Positions 12,506-15,974 of a stretch of 15,974 nucleotides of DNA are shown here, piece by piece. The DNA is from Thalassospira sp. UBA1131 (GTDB lineage: Bacteria > Pseudomonadota > Alphaproteobacteria > Rhodospirillales > Thalassospiraceae). Both the position numbers and the translations under genes were made by a program. Positions within the stretch are counted from its first letter, which is position 1. Each line of letters opens with the position of its first letter. The notes beneath the pieces were generated by a model. The model was not told the DNA's origin, made no database searches, and saw nothing but the letters and a program-made list of their open reading frames with translations. The DNA lies in assembly GCF_002311515.1 (NCBI RefSeq), contig NZ_DCAO01000079.1, forward strand, positions 4,167 through 20,140. The letters are read 5' to 3'.

Positions 12506-13294
12506 ATGTTTCAACCAAAGTTCGCAGCAAGCATGGTGATTGGTGCCGCAACGCTCCTGATCGGTCTGTCGGCAAACGCCCATGAATTCATCGCAAGCCA
12601 ATCGCCAGAAACGGCCAAGCCGGGCGAGAATGCGACACTTATCCTTGATTCAACCCATCAGTTTGGCCTTCCGGAAGAAGCAGAAGGCGTCAATGATGTG
12701 CGCGCCACGCTGATCACCGCCGATGGCACGAACGACATTGCGATTTCCCAAAATGACAACGCGCCCAACCTGATCGGTACGTTTGAAGTACCCGATACCG
12801 CGGCCTGGATTTCCGGCCATCGTCTGGGTGTTGTCTGGTCCCAGACCCCCGATGGCTGGCAGGCTGGCGGCGCCGATGAACATCCCGATGCCATTGCCTC
12901 GACCCGCTATGAAAAATTTGCCAAGCTTCTGGTCGGTACCGAAGACGCCGCCGATTTTGTTACCAAGCCGCTCGGCGATGCGCTTGAAATCGTGCCGCTC
13001 AGCGATCCGCGTGACACCAAGGTTGGCGAGGATGCCGAATTCCAGATCCTTTTGAACGGCCACCCGTTGACGACATCGGTTCTGGCAACCTATGCCGGAT
13101 TTACTGAAACACCGTCCTCCTGGGCCTATGCGACCGAAACGCTGAGCACCGAGGCCGGCAGTGGCATTGCCAAGGTCCGGGTTTCGGCCCCCGGTTTGTG
13201 GATTGTGCGTGTCGCGGCAGATATGCCCGATGCCGAGGAAGGTGTCGGCAACCACAACATCCGTGCGACCCTTTCCTTCGCAGTTGATCAATGA
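12506..13294 (+). CDS. NikK-like periplasmic nickel uptake protein (DUF4198 family)
   Basis: The 262-residue protein has a signal peptide (MFQPKFAASMVIGAATLLIG, cleavage predicted after ANA at residue 25) and belongs by appearance to the DUF4198 family (COG5266), beta-rich periplasmic proteins that include NikK, an accessory component of ECF-type nickel transporters. Cleavage would leave His26 as the mature N-terminus (HEFIA), a plausible metal ligand. Later stretches typical of the family are GTFEVPDTAAWISGHRLGVV, YEKFAKLLVG, LEIVPLSDPRDTKVGEDAEF and VSAPGLWIVRVAA. The ATG follows AAAGGAA. Its stop overlaps the start of the NikL-like gene by four bases (ATGA), so the two are coupled. Divergent nikR supports nickel as the ligand; DUF4198 proteins can also occur with cobalt systems. 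Confidence 0.85.
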   Translation: MFQPKFAASMVIGAATLLIGLSANAHEFIASQSPETAKPGENATLILDSTHQFGLPEEAEGVNDVRATLITADGTNDIAISQNDNAPNLIGTFEVPDTAAWISGHRLGVVWSQTPDGWQAGGADEHPDAIASTRYEKFAKLLVGTEDAADFVTKPLGDALEIVPLSDPRDTKVGEDAEFQILLNGHPLTTSVLATYAGFTETPSSWAYATETLSTEAGSGIAKVRVSAPGLWIVRVAADMPDAEEGVGNHNIRATLSFAVDQ

Positions 13295-13845
13295 TCATGG
13301 CACGGACCGGTTTTGCATATTTATCGGTTCTGGTGGCCCTGCTGATCGCAGGGCCACTGGCCGTACCTGCCCCCGCCCATGCCCATGGTGCTGGTTGGCA
13401 GATCGAAGATAGCGCAAATACAAAGACCTACGGGTTCCGATATACCGACGGATCCCCGATGGCCTTTGCCGAGGTTGTTGTCACAACCAAGGACGGCAAG
13501 GTCTGGCAAAAGGCGCGCACGGACCGGATCGGTCAGTTTTCGCTTGGGCTTGGCAGCACATCGCCACAAGATGCGCCACGTGAGCTCCACATCAAGGTGG
13601 CCGATGGCATGGGGCATGTTGTGCAATTGACCTATCAGCCAACCGATACCACCGTCGCCAAAGTCACACCAGGGAGCGAACAGACAGCTGCGGCGTCTTC
13701 GACAACGGCGATACAAGGCACCCCCGCCCTGTTTGATTTGCCACTTTGGGCAAGCATCCTGTTTGGCTGCAGCATCCTCGCCAACCTGTTTGGCTGGCTT
13801 TTGCTTTGGCAGCGTCGCCAGATGGCTCGTAAACAGTCGAACTGA
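13291..13845 (+). CDS. NikL-like accessory protein of a nickel transporter
   Basis: The 184-residue protein has an N-terminal signal peptide ending near PAPAHAHGAGW, with two His at the predicted mature N-terminus. An Ig-like or carboxypeptidase-regulatory-type beta domain follows (TYGFRYTDGSPMAFAEVVVT, RTDRIGQFSLGLG), then a Thr/Ser/Ala-rich linker, and one C-terminal membrane segment (about residues 151-173, WASILFGCSILANLFGWLLL) with a basic end. This layout matches NikL, described with NikK as an extra component of NikKMLQO nickel ECF transporters. It probably sits in the inner membrane facing the periplasm. The ATG at 13291 overlaps the preceding stop; the next ATG is at 13297. No NikM, NikQ or NikO gene follows: the next gene is convergent and its stop codon abuts this one. 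Confidence 0.78.
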   Translation: MIMARTGFAYLSVLVALLIAGPLAVPAPAHAHGAGWQIEDSANTKTYGFRYTDGSPMAFAEVVVTTKDGKVWQKARTDRIGQFSLGLGSTSPQDAPRELHIKVADGMGHVVQLTYQPTDTTVAKVTPGSEQTAAASSTTAIQGTPALFDLPLWASILFGCSILANLFGWLLLWQRRQMARKQSN

Positions 13846-14745
13846 TCAGGGCATGAACAGCAAGGTCACCCCGCCAAAGGCAAGGCAGGTTCCGATTACC
13901 GCCTGAATGCCAACCGGCTTGCGCAGGATCAGGCCTTCATAAACGATCAGAATAACCGGCGGCAGCGCCATCAGGGTTGAGGCAATCCCGACATTGGCAT
14001 TTTGAACCGCCAGCATTGAAAGCCAGACACCGATTGCGGGCCCGATAAGCGCGCCCAGCAACAGCCATTTGCCAACATCCGGCGCGATACAGGCCGTAAC
14101 AGTCCGCCGCACCCGACCAAGGATGATCGCCAATCCCCACATGGCGATCACGGCGACCAGTGTTCTGATCCAGGTGGCGGAAAGTGCGGAATAGCCATCA
14201 ATCAGGGCATATTTCGCCGTGATCAGATTTGCGACCTGACCGACCGCGCCGCCAAAACCAAACAGAATACCAATGGCGTAATTGCGTCCCTCAAGCCCGA
14301 TCGGGCGGCCCTTTTTGCCAAGAATGACAATCAAAACCCCGCCCACCCCACAGGCGATCCCGGTGATTTCAATCGGACGCAGCGTTTCATCAAACAGGAC
14401 CCAGGCCAGAACCGCGCCCATGATCGGAACGGTCGACATCAGCAACATCGAAAGCCGCGCACCGATCAGAACAAAAGCCTGAAACAGCATGGCATCGCCA
14501 ATCACCAGCCCCAATACCGATGAAAGCGACAACCAGCCAAGCTGTTCCCACGTGATGGCATTCGGCCATGGCTGGCCCTGAAGGATCCAATGCAAAATGG
14601 TCAGACAAAAGATCGAACAGGCCAGACGCCCGCGATTGACCGTCTGCGCGCCTGCCTTGCCGCCGATATTGGAAAAGATCATGCTGGAACTCGCCCAACA
14701 GAGCGCAGCAGTAAAGGCAGCAGCTTCACCAAAAAGGGAAATCAT
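13846..14745 (-). CDS. EamA/DMT-superfamily transporter
   Basis: The protein of 299 residues (from the ATG at 14745) has the two-repeat, ten-helix EamA layout of drug/metabolite exporters. The first repeat runs from EAAAFTAALCWASSSMIF to GIACGVGGVLIVILG and includes VPIMGAVLAWVLFDETLRPIEITG. The second starts at YAIGILFGFGGAVGQVANL and ends with PPVILIVYEGLILRKPVGIQAVIG and GTCLAFGGVTLLF. The family exports metabolites or nucleotide sugars across the inner membrane; the substrate is unknown. A GTG at 14787 would add 14 residues (MLKPDRQ...) but has no ribosome binding site. Its stop codon touches that of the NikL-like gene, so the two genes converge with no spacer and no terminator. Confidence 0.92.
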   Translation of the reverse strand: MISLFGEAAAFTAALCWASSSMIFSNIGGKAGAQTVNRGRLACSIFCLTILHWILQGQPWPNAITWEQLGWLSLSSVLGLVIGDAMLFQAFVLIGARLSMLLMSTVPIMGAVLAWVLFDETLRPIEITGIACGVGGVLIVILGKKGRPIGLEGRNYAIGILFGFGGAVGQVANLITAKYALIDGYSALSATWIRTLVAVIAMWGLAIILGRVRRTVTACIAPDVGKWLLLGALIGPAIGVWLSMLAVQNANVGIASTLMALPPVILIVYEGLILRKPVGIQAVIGTCLAFGGVTLLFMP

Positions 14746-14909
14746 GGGGCGCGTTTCCGAAAGGGTTTGTCTGTCTGGCTTTAACACCAGTTATTGAGTG
14801 CGGGCCTTGGTAGCGCATACCTGCCTCCGTCATACAGCGGAGTTTTACGTCATTTGCAATGGCTTTTATTACCTTACAAAGACGCAAGCGCCCTTAAGCA
14901 CGCACGTTT

Positions 14910-14933
14910 TCCGTCCGCAAAATGGCAGACGGA
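14910..14933. repeat. Imperfect hairpin downstream of the binding-protein gene
   Basis: TCCGTCCGC (14910-14918) pairs with GCAGACGGA (14925-14933) with one mismatch around a 6-nt loop. It lies 53 bp past the stop of the minus-strand gene at 14986. No T run follows on either strand. A second short hairpin (CTCCG/CGGAG, 14825-14842) is followed by TTTT on the plus strand. The rest of the gap 14746-14985 shows nothing I can assign. Confidence 0.35.
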
Positions 14934-14985
14934 CAGATCAGATTATTGTCTTAAGAACACAACGCAGGCTGGAAACGTTTGATCT

Positions 14986-15663
14986 TCATTGATCGTAGGC
15001 ATTAAGAGTCTGAAAATCAGATTGAGTCAGCACACGGGTGATCTCTGACAAATATTTTTCGTTCTTCTTTGAAAGCCAAAGATAGGCGTGCCCCTGCCTG
15101 ACCACCGTTTTCGTCGCAGACGCCAATTGCGCTTCATACTGTTTCAGGTTGTTGCTTTCGATCAGAAACGCATCAAGACGACGCCTTAGAAACATATCAA
15201 CGACAATGTCATATGATGGCAAAAATATCCGGTTGATATGCCCGCCAGCAGCCTCCGAGGACCATTTGGTGCCACGACGAAGGCCCAATGTCACGGCACC
15301 AAGATCATCAACGGTTTTAATCGCAGGGTCATAGGTTACCAACACCCCCTCACCAGAGATAAGCGGGACCGGAACCATCACTGCCTTTGCGCCAACATAA
15401 GGCGCGAACTCCGGCAACCTTGGAAAATCACCATCAATCTCACCACTCAGAAGCAGCGCCTCTGAGCGACTTGCAGGCATATATTGCACTGAAAGGCAGG
15501 GGTTATGACCGGCAAAGATGTGCTCGAGCTTTTCACCGACTTCTCTGCCGATGGCGTCTTCAAGACCAGCCAATTGCAAACACGGTTGTGCTCTTACTGA
15601 AATTGGCTGCCATATGACTATCACAAGAGCAATCAATACACTGGCGGTACCGAACAACCGCAT
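14986..15663 (-). CDS. Periplasmic solute-binding-like protein (SBP_bac_3 type)
   Basis: The 225-residue protein begins with a signal peptide (MRLFGTASVLIALVIVIWQP, cleavage near VRAQ). The rest resembles a short family 3 periplasmic solute-binding domain: YMPASRSEALLLSGEIDGDF, a PLISGEGVLVTY strand, KTVDDLGAVTLGLRRGTKW (the hinge-region pattern of these folds), and MFLRRRLDAFLIE. Such proteins without a dedicated permease are common in marine alphaproteobacteria and sometimes act as sensors; no permease or ATPase is visible here. The ATG at 15663 has GGAG about eight bases upstream. The gene downstream of the window edge on the same strand is a paralogue. The ligand is unknown. Confidence 0.75.
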   Translation of the reverse strand: MRLFGTASVLIALVIVIWQPISVRAQPCLQLAGLEDAIGREVGEKLEHIFAGHNPCLSVQYMPASRSEALLLSGEIDGDFPRLPEFAPYVGAKAVMVPVPLISGEGVLVTYDPAIKTVDDLGAVTLGLRRGTKWSSEAAGGHINRIFLPSYDIVVDMFLRRRLDAFLIESNNLKQYEAQLASATKTVVRQGHAYLWLSKKNEKYLSEITRVLTQSDFQTLNAYDQ

Positions 15664-15740
15664 ACAGCGGACTCCAAGCCTGATCTGGATACATTAGAAA
15701 AGATTATATTACTTCAACCTATCAGTTCCGCTCACGAGAT

Positions 15741-15974
15741 TCACGATTTTGTTTCGGTTTCCATTTCCGGCTCAAGTGCAGCCCGAAAAAGGTATGTTCC
15801 CCGATCGAATTGCGGCAACAGGGCCTCATATTCCTTGCGCAGCCAGCTATAGGTCGTAAGCGTTTCCAGTTCGATGGTGCGATAGCCTTCCGGCACGCCT
15901 TCGGTCTGATTAAGCGAGAAGTCGTCAATCAACAGACCATCCAGTCGCCCAAGACGGAGCATGCGCAACATCAT
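15741..15974 (-). CDS. Paralogous solute-binding-like protein, C-terminal fragment (cut by window end)
   Basis: The open frame runs from the window edge to the stop at 15741, giving 77 visible C-terminal residues; the start lies outside. MLRLGRLDGLLIDDFSLNQ aligns with MFLRRRLDAFLIESNNLKQ of the neighbouring gene, and YSWLRKEYEALLPQF with YLWLSKKNEKYLSEI, so the two are paralogues of the same short periplasmic binding-protein type. The gap between them is 77 bp with no terminator, consistent with co-transcription. A Met codon at the very edge (15974) should not be taken as the start. Confidence 0.65.
   Translation of the reverse strand: MMLRMLRLGRLDGLLIDDFSLNQTEGVPEGYRTIELETLTTYSWLRKEYEALLPQFDRGTYLFRAALEPEMETETKS

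Noticed and set aside
14831..15671. The 11-mer CATACAGCGGA at 14831 and again at 15661 as a mobile-element footprint
   Set aside because: Too short, no further similarity on either side, and the second copy simply includes a start codon.

Overview
The window looks like chromosomal DNA of an alphaproteobacterium, most likely a marine Rhodospirillales relative (Thalassospira-like; genus is inference). Reasons: moderately high GC (about 58% in a sampled alaS line), the recA-to-alaS neighbourhood, GAAC-N7-GAAC SOS boxes upstream of recA, and a GGAAC-N16-CGTT promoter of the alphaproteobacterial general stress sigma factor (EcfG) type. No tRNA, rRNA, CRISPR array or transposase is visible.

Left part, plus strand (1-4582): the C-terminal part of a metallo-beta-lactamase-fold hydrolase cut by the window edge, an NAD(P)-dependent aldehyde dehydrogenase closed by a strong terminator, a cytoplasmic TPR protein with its own candidate promoter, and a DUF2254 inner-membrane protein.

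Island (about 4637-6162): one minus-strand gene of clearly lower GC (about 48% in two sampled lines) encoding a protein with a PD-(D/E)XK nuclease signature. It lies between two exact 22-base direct repeats, each forming the distal half of a GGGCCC-type terminator. The gene seems to have been inserted at, or together with, the terminator between the DUF2254 gene and alaS. This is the best candidate in the window for an undescribed element, possibly single-gene defence cargo.

Core block, minus strand (6182-11856): recA, a small stress module (entericidin-like lipoprotein, DUF1328 membrane protein, second entericidin-like lipoprotein), a GNAT acetyltransferase, and alaS. recA has its own terminator and two perfect SOS boxes. 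The first lipoprotein has a near-ideal EcfG promoter. The three tiny stress genes (46, 58 and 47 codons) are easily missed by automatic annotation.

Nickel block (11921-13845): NikR, carrying an extra His-rich C-terminal tail, is divergent from two translationally coupled genes for NikK-like and NikL-like accessory proteins of ECF-type nickel transporters. The transporter core (NikM/Q/O) is not next to them. A NikR-operator-like inverted repeat lies between nikR and the nikK-like gene.

Right end, minus strand (13846-15974): an EamA/DMT-family exporter that abuts the nikL-like gene with no spacer, then two tandem genes for short periplasmic solute-binding-like proteins, the last cut by the window edge.
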